From: Perca fluviatilis | Lineage: Eukaryota; Chordata; Actinopteri; Perciformes; Percidae | Direction of reading: 5' to 3' | DNA: 64,000 nt | NCBI RefSeq assembly: GCF_010015445.1 | Contig: NC_053127.1 | Coordinates: 9,999,776 to 10,063,775, forward strand | Part shown: piece after piece, positions 36,300 to 47,775 of the stretch | Numbering within the stretch: position 1 is the first letter of the stretch | How the letters are laid out: each line of letters begins with the position of its first letter | The notes under the pieces: generated by a model | Told to the model about the DNA's origin: nothing | The model's input: the letters and a program-made list of their open reading frames with translations, nothing else | The model's database searches: none | Translations under genes and position numbers: made by a program

Positions 36300-38224
36300 A
36301 ACTATAATACCAACATGCCACAATAATGGAAAAAATTACTTCTGTAGATTATGCTGAGGCACTAACAGTGTTAACAATGTCTACCAATGACTGGCCTGTG
36401 GCATTATTTATCCCTGACGTGTCTCAACTATTTGAAGACCTTGTAGAGAAATGTGTCCTCAGAGGCTTCGGTAAGTCTGAGATGGACTCAAAACAGTCTC
36501 ACCTTGTGAGATTGTTTCTGAGCCTTTGGCGGAAGAGCTGAGGTGAGGCATTGGCCTACTGCTCCCCGAACAATTACACATACTGAGCACCATTCTCTCT
36601 CTTACACAAACATCTGTCTGGTCTTAATAGCTTTTTCGGCATTTTCTCATGTCTCTGCTGAGACAGAAGGCCAAGGAAACGTACAGCACATTAATGTACA
36701 TTTAGCCTCTTGAAATGACATTGCGGCTGTTGAAACTGTTCCGATTTGAACATGATCTGTTTTGATGTGTTTTTCATAGGCATAGTCCAGAGTTGGACCA
36801 AATGTTGCTTTTATCATTTTTAAATTGATTTCAGCACTTTTACTGTTTTAAAAGTTGACACTTTAATGAAGGCGCGCTTTGATAAACAGTTAGAAAGCAA
36901 TGTTTTCGGACAAGCCCCATTTGTCGGTGGCAATTATCTCCCTCAGAAATGTTTTTAAAAGGCATACTGTATGTTTCCTCCAGCACAGCTTTTCAGTCTC
37001 AGCAAGGTGCAATCCCTTCTTCTGTTTCCCTGGAGTCCAGTAGTCTGCGGTCTTATTATAAGTGTTCTACGTTGTAACTATTCCTTGTCTGTCTGCGCTT
37101 TGTCTGTTGGATCTGATATAAAATCAACCTAATCATTGCATTCAGTGTCTTTGTTGGCATTTGCAGCAAGCTGATGAGTGTCAAACACAGACAGATATGC
37201 AATGGAATGCTATTTTAGCAAAAGGCTTGCTTTGAATCTAATAAACGATAAAATGTCTGAATGAACCACAAAAGGTTTTTTGCAACTTCTATTAAGATTA
37301 TGACACCACGGAGCAAAATAATGTGCCAGTATTCTTCATAGAATATACCAACATACTTATTTCTTTTTTTTTTTACATGCGGTAGTAACATTCAAAATTC
37401 AAGATGTAAATAACAGCTTCAAAATCCCTCAATTTTCTTTCCTCTTGACCAGCTGTGTTGCTGACAGAAGTGGTGAAGCAGTTTGAACAAGCAGTAACAC
37501 CGATGTAACATCTATGGAGACATGAAGGAGGTTTAAGACCGAGTGGAAGTATGCTTCAAACCAAATGCTTGTTAGTTGTCATCCAACAGTATATCAAAAC
37601 CCCTTTCTGAATCATGCATCCGGCAATCATCTTCACTTTTCTAAAACATTCATGCATCTGGTGGACATCAGAACACTGTCTGCAATTACTATGGATCATT
37701 GTTGATCATTGGGGTACATTAGGAGTTATAGGACTAGGGCTAAAATGTAAAAAAAAAAAAAAGGCCACCTCATTAAATTACATTTAAAAAAAATCATCAA
37801 ACCATGTCGGTGAATATGTCATTCATACCACGCCAGCGCAACCCTTAACACTGTTTCTTTGTTTAAACTTAACTTGAGTCGTTGCCATGCAAAACATTCC
37901 CTTTGTACATAGATGGTCGAGTGTTTTGCCAAGTCATACACTGTTACATCAGGACTACTGCACAATTATTTCCTCTTGATAGTTTGTCTTTTCTACACAC
38001 CAAAGCTCCCTATAGCACATGATAATAGTCTTTTCCATATCTCCTCAAGCAGTAGTCACCCTCCCCTCTGAGTGGAACGTCCAGTGTGTGCAGTGGAAAG
38101 TGTATTTGTGTGTGTGTAAGCTTATGTTTATCTCTGCACTGCCTTTGGTTCCCCTTTGATTTCCCTTAAGTCTTATGTCTTTTGTCATGTTCTGGTCTTC
38201 TGAATGCTTGCTTATGGGTGTCAT

Positions 38225-38361
38225 TTGTTTTCTCCCCCCAACCCCACCCCCTGCCCCCGCTCCCTCCCTGCCTCCTCCCCCATTTCTCCTTTATTTGCAT
38301 GCTGTTCCTCCTGTTCCACACCTCCCTCCGCAACTGCCATGTCCTCTCCTTGTGTGCTCAG
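38225..38361 (+). promoter_or_regulatory. C/T-rich tract with a TGCATG motif upstream of the 33-nt exon
   Basis: From about 38230 to the acceptor the strand is dominated by C and T (CCCCCAACCCCACCCCCTGC, CTCCCTCCCTGCCTCCTCCC), with TGCATG at 38296-38301. PTB and PCBP proteins bind such CU-rich RNA, and RBFOX proteins bind UGCAUG. RBFOX sites upstream of an exon commonly favour skipping. The function here is inferred only. Confidence 0.45.
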
Positions 38362-38394
38362 ACACTGCGCCCAGCACTGAACCTGCAGCTCATG
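38362..38394 (+). CDS. cadm1: cadm1 33-nt alternatively spliced stalk exon
   Basis: Between CTTGTGTGCTCAG and a weak donor G|GTTGGT lie 33 bases, phase 1 at both ends. With the incoming G they encode DTAPSTEPAAH. From memory, mammalian CADM1 has an alternative stalk exon of the same length encoding DTTATTEPAVH, so seven of eleven positions agree. Length, phase, position after the Thr-rich exon and sequence all fit. The non-consensus donor (GTTGGT) fits an exon that is often skipped. Inclusion lengthens the O-glycosylatable stalk by 11 residues before the transmembrane segment. It is far too short for ORF finding and lies inside unrelated open frames in other phases. Confidence 0.9.
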
Positions 38395-39639
38395 GTTGGT
38401 ATCTTTCCTCTTTATGTCTCTCTTTTTACTTGTATCCTTTCTCTGCAGCATGCCTACTTTTACTGTTACACAGTTGACAGTTGTGCTAGGCTGCCCAGCC
38501 TGGAAATGTCAGCTGTGTGCCTGGTGTCAGTCATTTATTGATTCAACTGAGCTGTCTCTTAATGCCACAGAGCACCTGCCAAGTAACAGTCAAGCTACAA
38601 TTAATTTGTGTTGCATTAATTATGCCACAAAAATGTTGACATAACTTACTGTCATTGCATAAAGACATGCATAGTAGTAAAGCTTCTCTTTCTTCTCGCT
38701 GGAACTGCACTTGTGAAATGGTTTCAGAAACCAACCAATTACAGTGGTTCCCTGAAGGTGCCACAGAGGAATAAAGCCCACTCTGAGGCCACGACTGATT
38801 ATATCAAACAGCATAAAATGATTCTGTGTGGAGGCAAAAATAGACCCCATTTACTCGTTGTCATTAATTTGAATGAAGATGATACACATCATTTTCTCAT
38901 TTTGCCTAATTTGCATCCCTTTTTTCATTATTTTGTTGCTGCGGATTCACAATTTGTGTGATCAAATTCATGAACGCTGGTTCACATATTATTCTATTAA
39001 GCATGTGCTTGCTTCTCCTCCATCAGGACATTTTAAACTGACCTCCCTCACCGACTACATAATGGTCGAGTTATAGGGGCCTGTGCAACATACAATGAGC
39101 CATGGGCCCCCTATTAACCCCCTGTTTGTGGGGTATTTAGTTAAACACATTTCTATTTAGGAATATACATCACATGAGGTTTCATATTGGCCAACCAAGA
39201 AGAACCTTTGGGGCCCCTGATGGCCTGGGACCCCATGGTAAATGCCTATTTACCAGGATGATAATCCAGCCTTGCTTGCCATAAAAAAAAGTTATGTTTA
39301 CATGGTTTTATTCTTTTCTTTCTTTTAGTTTCTTTTCAATTGATGGTCAGATTTTATCAAAATAAAAGACAGGGCCAGGCAGACTCAGGGCTTGCTGAGG
39401 CGTTTGAGGTGTAAACAACTCAAGTGTCTCACAGATATCAGAGTAGCCATCTTATCTTTGTAAATATTAAAGTTTGATCACTCACAGTTACCAGGGGGAT
39501 CAGTTTTATTATAAAAGTGGTAGAGACATTTGAGATGGGCAGGTTTTTTCTCTTTCTCATGCAATTTCAATTATATTTAAGCTTGAGTGCAAGAGTGAGG
39601 GGTCCATTGATTATATGATTTGTAAACATAAAAAAAAAA

Positions 39640-39935
39640 AGTAAATCGTCAATAAACATTATTTGGATGGCTATTATAAAGTTATTGATGATAATCTATT
39701 AATGGTTACTTAAAGAATCTATAAACATTATTTAGATATTATCAGTGTTCTAGTAAACCAAACAATCATTTATTATTAACAAGTTTTTATAGATCACCAA
39801 AAAGAATTATTGGGTCCAAATTAATGTTACTTTATGCTTTATAAACCGCTTAGCAATCATTAACTAATTATTATAAGTATTATTTCCAACTTTATAATCA
39901 CCATCCAAATAATGTTTATAGATTGTTTACGCAAC
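39640..39935. repeat. AT-rich inverted repeat
   Basis: AATAAACATTATTTGGATGG at about 39650 is answered by CCATCCAAATAATGTTTATA at about 39902. Pairing extends over roughly 40 bases (ATTATAAAGTT with AACTTTATAAT). A third, direct copy of TATAAACATTATTTAGAT lies between. AT-rich sequence of the same flavour continues to about 40165 and ends TCTTACCAAATG. Probably an aged MITE; no target duplication was resolved. Confidence 0.65.
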
Positions 39936-41185
39936 ACTTGTTAACCATTAACATTAACAAATATTAACTATCTAAATTTTTAAACTAATTATTTCATATT
40001 AGACTAAACTAATGATGAAATAACAAATTATAACATTACTAGTAATCAGTGAACATTCTAAATCATCATTTCATTGTTAATACAGTAAAATAAGTATTAA
40101 CTAAAGTTTTATTAACTATCAATTAACCATTCATTAATGATGGCTATGATAAAGTCTTACCAAATGTTATGATTTTCAATGGGGATGAGGGTGAAAACTA
40201 AAAAATAATACCTATGTGGTGATAAAACAGAAAGATAACTGGGTTGTGTGTTGGCTTAACATATTGGACATTATTCTCACCGTCCCATTTTCATGCAATA
40301 TCGGCGAGTATAGAGGATTAGATTAAATTGTGAAGCACCTTTTTGCATCGAAGCAAAAGCAAATAAAAACAATTTGCTCATAATGCTTTAAGATAGTACG
40401 TTCATCTTGATACCTAACATGTTTCAAAACTATTTTCTAATTTATGCATGCATGAATTTAATTAATGATGTCATCAGCATAAATTGGCATGTGTAATACA
40501 TCACGGCGATGGTGGTGGGAAATGAGGATGTTGAAGTGCCTCCTGACATGGTGTTCCCTTCATGTGTCAGACAGACACGCCTGCAGCCGCACTCAGCTTC
40601 TCTCTCTGTGAATGATGTTGCCAGCTTGTATTGACCAGGCAACAGATGCTTTATTCTCCTTTTTGTTGGATGGCTTCTCAACATTTATGAGTTTTGAATG
40701 GTTGCTCCAGATGTCTCTGTCCCAGCATTTTTTTTTAATGAAAATTAACTGAAGTAATGCGCCATGAATATATTTACTGTATATGAACTTGAAGATTCAC
40801 TAGAAACTTTATACTAAATGCAATTAACAGCAGCTGCATAGAATTAAGATTGTGGAAATTACAAGGCCCGTGAAAAGTTGCATCAAGCATCTTAAGATTT
40901 CCCTTTTAAATAAGAAAAAACTTTAACATAACATCCCTTCAAATGCCCAAACTGAATACCCTTTTGCCAAAATAAATTAATAAGACAGTGTGAAGCAAAC
41001 GTACAGTATGAATTTGGCTGCTAAAAGTGACTTTCTAGATTTTGGTAAAAGTAAAAAAATCTATAATATTAAACTTTTCACGTACTTTTCACTTGCAGCG
41101 CAGTAGGCTAGTGAAGTTCACATTGGATGATTTAGCACTTGGTGATTGTTGTTCAATGCCAATGCAGACAGTAGTGTGCTCTTTA

Positions 41186-41275
41186 TAATTATAATAATAA
41201 CTTTATTTGTATAGCACCTTTCATACAAGAAATCCAGCACAAAGTGCTTTACAGTACAATGAGGAAATTACTTAT
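41186..41275 (+). repeat. Dispersed repeat end (TTTGTATAGCACCTTTCATA type)
   Basis: An ATTATAATAATAA tract leads to ACTTTATTTGTATAGCACC, TTTCATACAAGAAATCCAG and AAGTGCTTTACAGTACAATG. It matches 25395-25475 and the short copy at 13040. It directly abuts the element at 41280. Confidence 0.6.
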
Positions 41276-41279
41276 AGTC

Positions 41280-41757
41280 AGGGCTTTAAATTAACAACCG
41301 CCAACCTGCCAAATGCGGGTAAAAATTTACTTTGCACATAACATTGTGAAGTTACTAGCCCATTTGGCTCGTGATGAATGAAGTCTGTTTGAATCGGCAG
41401 GCTGCAATAACGGTGCAACAAATCGGTGTTGCCAGATTGTGTATAATGTATGAATAATCTTACCTAGCAACAATGCTTGTAGTACTTATCCTACATTTCC
41501 CATGAACACTATGTCGTGACGTGTCATACAATGGTTGGCTACGTGCCTAGCGTGCATGGTATCGATTACGAGCTACACTGAAACGGAAAAAAAGAATGAA
41601 ATGGAAAAAAAGAATGAAACGGCACGAAACAAACCAGAGGAGGTCAAACAGGAAAAACAAAAATGTGGCTAATGGAAAGTCTGATTGGGCTGGTAACTTA
41701 AAACAATCTCCCAGCCATGTTGGCTGGTGATCAAAAAAGTAAATTTAAAAGCCCTCC
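41280..41757. mobile_element. hAT-like element with AGGGCTTTAAATT ends
   Basis: The left end AGGGCTTTAAATTAAC and right end GTAAATTTAAAAGCCCT are imperfect inverted repeats. The body includes GCCAACCTGCCAAATGCGGG and a 2-fold GAAACGGAAAAAAAGAATGA-type direct repeat near 41580-41620. CAGGG-type ends suggest hAT, but a matching 8-bp duplication was not found. Non-coding. Confidence 0.65.
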
Positions 41758-41994
41758 ATATATAGCATTAATGTAGTCCGTGGCAATGTATCAACGTTCC
41801 GGTATTGACCGTTCCAGCTCAGAATCTATTCAAACCAAAAGAGTTTTATGCGTCTATTAACTTTTGCAATTCTCCAAACAAATCACTTATTCACCTCCTT
41901 AAATAGCCTTCATTTTAAAATGATAGTTCATTCTCTACAGCGGCTGTAATGCATATATTTATAATAACGATGTATCACATAACAATGTGAAAAC

Positions 41995-42450
41995 AATATG
42001 AAAGGGGCCCCTCGTAGTGATGAACCTGCAGACAATTATCAACTGAATCTGCCGCAGTTTCAGCTCAGTGTTTAATGTTTTGGTTCACGCTTATTGCTCT
42101 CATAGTGTCTTTTCCAGCTGCATCTAGCAGCTGTTTCCAGCGAAAAAGCTCTGATGAACCCAGTGTACACTACCTGCTCAGCATCAAACAGCAGACAGAC
42201 ACAGTTAGAGACTAGCTGCTAAAACATAGTGGAGCATTTAGCTGCCAAAGAGACAGGTATTTCCCTCAGGAGTTGATGGAGATCAAAAAACAGAGTTAGA
42301 AGAGAGTGAACATCAGACTTACATTTACCAAGTGGCCAGAAACACTTGAAATGAATGATAATGTTGCTCCGTAACTGCTGGATGTGTAACTAAGCAACTG
42401 TTTGATAACAAGTTTGTTGTATCAATTTCAAAGGTGATGGTGATATGTTG
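41995..42450 (+). mobile_element. MITE family G, copy 1
   Basis: It shares with 43672-44165, in the same orientation and order, AGTGATGAACCTGCAGA/AGTGACGAACCTACAGA, GCTCTCATAGTGT/GCGT, GGTATTTCCCTCAG/GATATTTCCCTCAG, AATGAATGATAATGTTGCTC and GTAACTGCTGGATGTGTAA. Its right end is missing relative to copy 2. Non-coding. Confidence 0.75.
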
Positions 42451-43671
42451 ATGTTGTGTTTTGTGTGGCCAATAAAATCAGGTCTGCAGGTTCAAGTACA
42501 TTAGCATGTGGAAATGCAAAGAGGTTTTGACAGCCTGTCACTTGTTTGACTTTGTTTACTGTACATCTTACAGTAGATGTGGAGCAAGGAGCAGGTGTCA
42601 GAGCTATCCTGTTACATTACTGAGTGTTTAAGCAGCCCACTGCCAGTCTGAATGCCAAGTGACATTAATAACTGCATTTTCATGTACATCATTGTGATTT
42701 GTTTAAAAGAAAAATGATATTCAGTTACAGTATTTCCCTCATAAAATATTTATGAAGGGCAAAAGAACATGGGCTTAAACCAGATGAATTGATTTTCACG
42801 GCGGATTGATGGAGATGGGATTTCATTAATATGCATACACAATTTTGTGAATGAACCTTAGTGAAGGGTTCAGCTGTTACCGAATATTTAAATAGAATTA
42901 ACACTCAATTATTCTACAAGGCTTATGCTGATGTGAAATCAGGCTTTTCAGTGGAAATAGACTCTTTTTTTGTCCCAGCTTACACATCATGTTTTGACCT
43001 GTGAAATGTTTTTTTTTCTTCTCAATGCAACAACCAGACGCACGACAAACGCACACTACAGAGCCTTCAAACATTTCTTATTGTAGACATAACCTTAAAT
43101 ACAAGCTTACCACATATCGATCACATTTTCTGCATCAAATTAATCCTGCTCAGTTATTCTTGAAGGTTAAAACTGCTTTGTTCTGAAAATAGCACTGTGC
43201 CTTTTTTTTTTTTTTCTCCAGGAGATAAAACCATAAATCCAACCGTTGTATAGAGGTTAGCAACAATGATCTTACTGGAAGAACGAGAATGGGATGTTGA
43301 CAAGACATCATTTACTTTAAATGTATTCAAGGTCAGCATTTAGACATACATTTAATTCAAATACAGCTCAAGTGGTAGCCCCCTGTTCATTTTAACAACC
43401 CAGAGGTGCACACCCATTTAAGCCAATCTCTCTCTCTTTGCAAAAGATACCACACTTATATGTCCTCACATGGCTCTTCCTCTGTAGCCTAAAGCATGCA
43501 GTGCTCATGCCACTGTTGCAATACTCAAGCTTGGTTATTATGATTGATTATAAATCATTTTGAAAATGTAATTTTTCAAATTCCCTGTATTGCTTGTTGT
43601 AGTGCAATACTTTGAGGTAAAAGTTATTTAACTTGAAAGCCGTTATAATCAATATTTTCATCAAATAAAAT

Positions 43672-44165
43672 GTGGAAGGAGTTGCTCCTAGTGACGAACC
43701 TACAGAGAACGATCGGCTGAATCTGCAGCTCCCTTCTGCTTTACGGAGCTTTATAGTGAGTTTCAGCTCATTGTTAAGTTTTCAACAATTTTACTGTTGT
43801 TCACTGTGACCGCTCTCATAGCGTTGTGTTTTCAGTCGCAGCAGGCAGCTGTTTTCAGCTGAGCAACTCTAAAAACCTGTTCCGCATCAAACATTCAGAC
43901 ATTTAGCAGCTATAGAGCCAGATATTTCCCTCAGAGACCAAGAACAGAGCTGGAGAGAGAGAGAATATTAGACTTCCATTAACCAGGTGGACAAACATGA
44001 CTCCTAATGAATGATACTGTTGCTCTGTAACTGCTGGATATGTAAATAAGCAACTGCTTGCTAATATGTTTGTAATATCCACCTAAAAGTTAATGATATG
44101 TTGATGTTGTTGTTCACAACTTCATTCAGCTGCCCTAAAGTGGCCAAAAACAATTAATTGCAGCT
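43672..44165 (+). mobile_element. MITE family G, copy 2, TTAA at right end
   Basis: A fuller copy of the repeat at 41995. The right end GGCCAAAAACAATTAATTGC-AGCT is followed by TTAA (44166-44169). That end, read in complement (AGCTGCAATTAATTGTTTTT), matches the left end of the element at 60199 (AGCTGCATTAATTAGTGTTT). The left boundary was not resolved. Confidence 0.75.
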
Positions 44166-44432
44166 TTAACAAGTTTGTGCACTCAGTAGTCTGCAGATTG
44201 CTGGAAATGCCTTTTGTTATGTGATTTTGTGCAAAATTCACAAAGGCATTGAGTGTACGTTAATTCCTGCTGGCAAGCGCATTGCCCTGTACTGTCACCC
44301 AGTGTGTCGCCACCATGCTGATAAGTTAAGCGACAGATGCCTTTCAGCAGCTGGCTGACATCATTTAATATTTTAAACAACCACTGCTGTCTTACCTTGG
44401 CGTAAAAACTGGACAGGAACAATTCCTAAGCA

Positions 44433-44484
44433 CCAGCGATGTACATTGTACATGCTTTTGTACATGTACAATGTACATCGCTGG
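44433..44484. repeat. Perfect hairpin, 22-bp arms, 8-base loop
   Basis: CCAGCGATGTACATTGTACA-TG (44433-44454) is exactly complementary to CA-TGTACAATGTACATCGCTGG (44463-44484) around CTTTTGTA. The right arm overlaps a second small hairpin, CTGGCG-TGTAAA-CGCCAG (44481-44498). The arms show no mismatch, unlike the old MITEs around them. Function unknown: a recent palindromic insertion or a hairpin RNA are both possible. Confidence 0.9.
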
Positions 44485-44538
44485 CGTGTAAACGCCAGCA
44501 AAAGAATCGGCTAAATCTAACGTGACCGCCACATACGT

Positions 44539-44582
44539 TGTCCCTAGAGGAAACAAGATTGTCCCTAGCAGAAACAAGATTC
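44539..44582. repeat. Two tandem ~22-bp units (TTGTCCCTAG-AGAAACAAGA)
   Basis: TTGTCCCTAGAGGAAACAAG is followed directly by TTGTCCCTAGCAGAAACAAG, with GAT spacers of AT. They differ at two positions. They lie 55 bases after the perfect hairpin and may be part of the same insertion. Confidence 0.8.
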
Positions 44583-44654
44583 CAAACCTAAGCGGTTGTT
44601 GATCACTTGCGGCCTACGGGCGGGTTAGGAGAAGTGAGTAGTCAGCAGTCAATC

Positions 44655-44828
44655 CCCCTCTAGCTCACCCAGTAGAGTTTGCGCCCCATGTAGGCTGAGT
44701 CCTTGGCAGCGTCCCAGGTTCGAGTCCGGCCCTCTGCCCTTTGCTGCATGTCGTCCCCCCCTCTTTCTCTTTGCTTTCCTGTCTTCAAGCTATCCTGTCA
44801 ATGAAAGGCCATAAAAGGCAAAAAATAA
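44655..44828 (+). repeat. tRNA-derived SINE-like repeat, family S2
   Basis: TAGCTCACCCAGTAGAG (box A-like) and GGTTCGAGTCC (box B, perfect to consensus) are followed by TTTGCTGCATGTCGTCCCCC, TTTCCTGTCTTCAAGCTATC and an A-rich tail starting GGCCATAAAAGGCAAAAAAT. This is a complete-looking SINE: tRNA head, body and A-rich tail. Distinct from family S1. Confidence 0.85.
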
Positions 44829-45937
44829 TCTTAAAATAACAAAAACAAAGTAGGCTTATGGATTCATTAGTATGCAGGGTAAGCTGCAGACACATACACG
44901 CACACAGACACAGCCGAATGCAAGGCGGCCGGCGGAGATAACAAAAGGAAAGTCATAAATATCAATCAAGCACTGTCTGTATATACCCACACAGTCCTGG
45001 GGAGAGGTCTGGTCAGCCAGTCATTCGTGTGGGTGTCCAGCCTGAATACAATACAGACGGGTAGTTCAGTACGTAGTGAATCACTTTGTTATGACATGGA
45101 TTCCGAGCCCTGATTGAATGAATATTGACAGTGCTGAGTCATGACTGGCCATGCAACGATAATAACATCAGTAGCAAATGTCCCCAGAGATTGAGAGGGT
45201 CAGTAGGTAGGCTTGAGGAAGCTGTTAAAAAAAAATAAAGAATCAACTCAACAAACCTGTAACAATACTTTCATAGCTGTTTAATATGCCTATATTGGGA
45301 CACATAGGTCTGATACCATGGAAACACAGCTGCAGCTCATGATAATTATAATACATAAGTTTAGAATAAAGAAGGTTAATAAGTTGCACTAACAATAGTC
45401 AATATTACTGAGAGCTCTGACTAACTGGCATACTCGGCATGCTGCGGAGGTAATAAAGGGCTTTTATATAAATGCAGCCATTTATCAAATTAGCCAATTA
45501 ATAATGTTAGCTGTAGCTACAGGGGCAAACCCCTGCTTTAGCCTTGATTGTGATTACATGCTAACAGGAAACCAGGTTTGCTGGGATAAAGGCAGGGGAT
45601 CAGAGAATGCATGCACATGCCCTACAGTTAGGTGGTTACTGTAAAACCTGTGTTTGCATGTAGCTGGTAAAACTCAACATCATAGTGTAGGACTGTTGTA
45701 TTAGACTGCATTAGTTTTCCCCACAGGAGTTAGGCCTATACTATAGTGCCCTAACTTGTTCTGCAACACAATTCAACATCATCTGGCTATGTCCAGTGTT
45801 GGGCAATTAAATATGTGCAAGCAAAGATTCCTGGTAGCTTATTTTGAGGTGGTTTGGCAATCAGTTATCACTCTACCAGTGGAGCTGCTCAGTGGCCAGC
45901 AGATCAGACTGTGGTTGTACTGGGCAGCTTCCAGGTA

Positions 45938-46015
45938 CGAATGTGTAACTGTGTGAATGGGATCAGGGTGTTCCTGCAAAAGAGAGGCTGTGTGCAGTGA
46001 ACCTTCCCTGAATAA
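45938..46015 (+). repeat. Dispersed repeat fragment, family F, copy 2
   Basis: CGAATGTGTAACTGTGTGAA, GGGATCAGGGTGTTCCTGCA and AAGAGAGGCTG match the fragment at 33890, and CCTTCCCTGAATAA matches its CTTTCCCCGAATAC. The preceding 45850-45935 may belong to the same repeat. Confidence 0.7.
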
Positions 46016-47687
46016 CTTCCCAACCCAACCCCTTGTGTTTTTTTTATTTATTGCTGTCTTCAGTGTGTAAACCCAGTAACGTGGTTGGACCCTGTGAGCC
46101 CCTCATTGTCAACACCATTGCTGACTGTATAACTTTTAAAAAACAAACTTTATTTGTGATTATTTTCAGCTCAATCAATTCAGAAAACTAAGTGCATTTC
46201 AGTTATTGGTCCTTACTTATAGTGTCATTTACAATTATGATTCATAATTTGGGTGTCAACGGGGCACTCTCCAAAACTCCCTTTCTATTTGAGAAATGCT
46301 AATTCATGACTATATATCCGTGCCCAGTGTGCGACACCAAGTCAGAGCCTGTTAGAACAAACATCAGCGCTGACCGCCTGGCTCCCCATATCCTCTCAAA
46401 TGTTGTTGCCATGGTGATGGCCCGCTTGTCCTGACTAAAAGAGAGAAGAAGCTGAGACGCTATTGAGCTCGGAGGCTCTTCCCGAGATTGACCATTTCCC
46501 TCTGAAATAGGCCAGGTACAGGGGATGAGGTGTGGAGGGCAGGCGGGAACAAATTAAACATGCGGCAGAAAAAGGAAGAGGCTCTGAGATGAGCTGCCAG
46601 ACTGGAGAGGTGGGTGTTGAAATGTTGTGTTCTCATAGATTAAGCATTAGCTCTTATGCTGAAATGAGAGAGATGCCAAGAGACTGGAAAAACTCCAACA
46701 TACTGACTGATTTTATTATGCATGTGGATAAACATCACTGCACTTCAGGCTCTCGGAAGCTCTTGTGGCACAAAGTCGTTTTCACTCGTGAGACCCACAG
46801 AGTTAAAGGCGCTCATTCGAAACAAAAGCTACAGAAAGAGCTGCGTAAATGCTCACACAGTAGGATGAGCTAAAGCTATACCAACTAAATAAAGGAGGGA
46901 ATTAACACGTTGATTACAAAGCCTTTCTCACTTACTTACCAAAACAATCTTTATCAGAGCAAAAAAATCCTCCTTAAACAACATAAACCACACTTGATAT
47001 TTAGGAATGTCAAATGACCGAGGATGTTTCCACAACCAAATCACTCCAAATTGTACACGGTAAGGTTGGTTACTACAAAGAAAAATAGATTTTAAAAGGA
47101 ATTTAGTATTTATGCACGAGAGTTATGTTAAGTTTTCAAACCACATTCAGACCAATGTGAATGGAGACATGATTCTAGAAAATATCATTAAAAGTGAAGC
47201 AATTAAATATTAAGAGAAGTTCAGACTTCGTTTGGTGGCATGGAAGAAAATTCTTAGAAGGGTGGGATTACGTATTGAGGGATTTTATGACTACAGAACC
47301 TCTATAACTGCCAGAATATTAGAAATACTGAAATCACATTCTATATACTGTAAAGTATACAGTTTATTTTTGGTAATAGTGCATAGAACAGTAAACCGTG
47401 CTTGCACCAGCAGACATGAATCAGCGTAACTGTGAAACATTTTAAAGATAAGATTTCCAGAGCATCCAGTAAAAATGGTTCCACGAGGATTTATTACTTC
47501 CCATGTGTTTCTGAGCAGCAGCCATTGCGCCAATGTCCACTATTTTTGTCAGTTTTATCCAACTCCATCGTGGGACAATATAGTGGCCATCAACACCACA
47601 CTTACAGTAATAATCAGGGCTTTGCTTTCTGGATGATTATTTAGTCATACTGTGGCACATGTATTTAATTTGTTATTTAATCACTGC

Positions 47688-47775
47688 TTGAGCACTTCTA
47701 GTTAGACACTAACGACATCTCGTTGCTCTGTGCTTGTGACATGGACAATGACAATAAAGTTGAATCTAATCTAAA
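47688..47775 (+). repeat. LINE or SINE 3'-tail-like repeat
   Basis: GAGCACTTCTAGTTAGACAC, TAACGACATCTCGTTGCTCT and GACAATGACAATAAAGTTGA, ending ATCTAATCTAA. From memory this is a common fish retroelement tail with a short AATCTA-type terminal repeat. No 5' part is present. Confidence 0.6.

Larger units (their letters stand above)
29006..38361 (+). other. cadm1 intron, ~9.4 kb
   Basis: It starts GTACAG and ends CTCCTTGTGTGCTCAG, preceded by about 130 bases of C/T-rich sequence. It contains a GT repeat at its start, a dispersed repeat in antisense (about 33475-33840), a SINE-like fragment (about 33890-33975) and MITE family C copy 2 (about 35905-36299). The parts 29095-33470, 33980-35900 and 36300-38220 show no recognisable repeats or genes, making this the least repeat-dense intron seen here. 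Confidence 0.85.

Noticed and set aside
38395..38470. A further exon after CTTTCTCTGCAG at about 38449
   Set aside because: The acceptor looks acceptable, but the following frames give no CADM1-like sequence and no plausible donor in phase.
46532..46873. 113-codon open frame
   Set aside because: No family resemblance, no splice context; consistent with chance.
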